A DNA stretch of 64,000 nt from Micromussa lordhowensis (lineage: Eukaryota > Cnidaria > Anthozoa > Scleractinia > Lobophylliidae), in NCBI GenBank assembly GCA_964020085.1, contig CAXHUQ010001595.1, positions 29,397-93,396 on the forward strand, given 5' to 3'. This document shows positions 62,888 through 64,000 of the stretch, one piece after another. The notes below the pieces were generated by a model. It was not told the origin of the DNA. It saw nothing but the letters and a program-made list of their open reading frames with translations, and did no database searches. Both the position numbers and the translations under genes were made by a program. Position 1 is the first letter of the stretch. Each line of letters opens with the position of its first letter.

Positions 62888-64000
62888 AATGGCACCAAAG
62901 CACTCCTGGGGTCGGTCCGGGTCCACATGCAAAGTTTCGGAGCTGCGCGAAATCTCGCACTATGCTAACCAGCCCGTTTGCTAATTAGCCCAACTTTGCG
63001 CGCGTCGCAACTTTGAAAACTAATACCACCAAAGAACTCCCGGGGTCGGTCCGGGTCCAAATGCGAAGTATCGGAGCTGCGCAAAATCTCGCACTATGCT
63101 AATCAGCCCGGCAGATCCCCAGGCGTGGCCGGCTGGCTGACTAGTTAGCCGAGCTTGATGCGTGTCGCAGCTTGGCAAACTAATGGAACCAAAGCACTCC
63201 TGGGGTCGGTCCGGGTCCACATGCAAAGTTTCGGAGCTGCGCGAAATCTCGCACTATGCTAACCAGCCCGTTTGCTAATTAGCCCAACTTTGCGCGCGTC
63301 GCAACTTTGCAAACTAATAACACCAAAGCACTCCGGGGGTCGGTCCGGGTCCAAATGCGAAGTATCGGAGCTGCGCAAAATCTCGCACTATGCTAATCAG
63401 CCCGGCAGATCCCCAGGCGTGGCCGGCTGGCTGACTAGTTAGCTGAGCTTGACGCGTGTCGCAACTTGGCAAACTAATGGCACCAAAGCACTCCTGGGGT
63501 CGGTCCGGGTCAACATGCAAAGTTTCGGAGCTGCGCGAAATCTCGCACTATGCTAACCAGCCCGTTTGCTAATTAGCCCAACTTTGCGCGCGTCGCAACT
63601 TTGCAAACTAATATCACCAAAAAACTCCCGGAGTCGGTCCGGGTCGAAATGCGAAGTATCGGAGCTGCGCAAAATCTCGCACTATGCTAATCAGCCCGGC
63701 AGATCCCCAGGCGTGGCCGGCTGGCTGACTAGTTAGCCGAGCTTGACGCGTGTCGCAACTTGGCAAACTAATGGCACCAAAGCACTCCTGGGGTCGGTCC
63801 GGGTCCACATGCAAAGTTTCGGAGCTGCGCGAAATCTCGCACTATGCTAACCAGCCCGTTTGCTAATTAGCCCAACTTTGCGCGCGTCGCAACTTTGCAA
63901 ACTAATACCACCAAAGCACTCCCGGGGTCGGTCCGGGTCCAAATGCAAAGTATCGGAGCTGCGCAAAATCTCGCACTATGCTAATCAGCCCGGCAGATCC
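62888..64000 (+). repeat. R-subfamily higher-order repeat, copy 2 (cut by the window end)
   Basis: This repeats the first 1,113 bp of the eight-dimer unit with the same markers in order (63,016, 63,035, 63,159 and so on). It has a few private changes: AATAACACC near 63,319 and GGTCGAAATG near 63,645. The rest of the unit should lie beyond the window. Confidence 0.9.

Larger units (their letters stand above)
59948..64000 (+). repeat. Satellite array, R subfamily: 294-bp A+B dimers, 13 complete plus one partial
   Basis: This is the same A+B dimer in the same orientation and register, but consistently different from L. The states are C at dimer base 26 (GGGTCGGTCC in A), A at 64 (GCGAAATC), C at 104 (TAGCCCAACTTTG), A at 196 (GCGCAAAATC), G at 204 (CTCGCAC in B), one extra G after 223 (CAGCCCGGCAG) and A at 255 (GACTAGTTAGC, creating an ACTAGT palindrome). 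Starts fall every 294 bp from 59,948 to 63,770. The last dimer is cut by the window end 97 bp into its B monomer, so the array continues beyond 64,000. R dimers vary more among themselves than most L dimers. Confidence 0.96.

Noticed and set aside
60080..63814. Series of 66-68 aa minus-strand open frames repeated every 294 bp
   Set aside because: 294 is divisible by 3, so each R dimer shows the same frame with a stop in every unit. The translation is just the repeat read backwards; frames break freely with point changes (GVLWWY, GVLW, GVFW ends) and no protein family is recognisable.
1..64000. CRISPR array, because of regular direct repeats
   Set aside because: The whole 293-bp unit is conserved. 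There are no variable spacers between short repeats and no cas genes.
1..64000. Tandem 5S rDNA or another RNA gene cluster
   Set aside because: The unit size would allow it, but I see no 5S rRNA sequence, no T-run terminator and no tRNA cloverleaf. The box A/B resemblance is weak and kept only as a speculative finding.
1..64000. Telomeric repeats, transposon ends or LTRs marking array edges
   Set aside because: I found no TTTAGGG/TTAGGG runs, terminal inverted repeats, target-site duplications or unique sequence. Both window ends lie inside the satellite.

Overview
The whole 64 kb window is one uninterrupted satellite DNA array. I see no gene, RNA gene, transposon, CRISPR array or unique sequence. 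The unit is a head-to-tail dimer of two related monomers: A (134 bp) and B (159 bp). A and B are about 89% identical over their first 89 bases, and B carries about 25 extra bases in its second half. They alternate strictly (A-B-A-B), always on the same strand. This points to a eukaryotic heterochromatic locus, centromeric or pericentromeric being the likeliest, assembled from long reads. About half of the distinct point variants are C-to-T or G-to-A changes at CpG, so the host probably methylates CpG (plant or vertebrate, for example). I do not recognise the family and cannot name the organism.

Layout. (1) 1-59,947 is the L subfamily: exactly 205 dimers of 293 bp. The length closes with seven net indels (205 x 293 - 118 = 59,947). 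(2) 59,948-64,000 is the R subfamily: 13 full dimers of 294 bp plus a partial one. R differs from L at six substitutions and one inserted G. The switch is in register and falls between about 59,877 and 59,909. At three of the R/L sites A and B agree in R but differ in L, so R looks older at those positions.

Inside L, shared rare variants expose a layered duplication history. There is a 3.2-kb block at 587-3,808 with a sister 49,107 bp away. A 14-dimer block (7,911-11,955) is tandemly duplicated with an extra dimer and carries a twice-seen truncated B. A mosaic of three-dimer repeats lies at 17.2-20.4 kb. A nearly invariant core runs from about 21.9 to 35.9 kb. A six-dimer (1,758-bp) higher-order period appears at 36.5-42.1 kb and again, with different markers, at 45.9-49.4 kb. 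A length-neutral scrambled B sits at 44.26-44.42 kb. Four-dimer repeats follow at 52.3-54.7 kb, and a second invariant tract abuts the R boundary. R has its own eight-dimer (2,352-bp) period.

No protein-coding function is supported. The short open frames recur once per dimer and are by-products of repetition. Any function would be structural (chromatin, kinetochore) or non-coding transcription. All counts were made by eye and should be recomputed.
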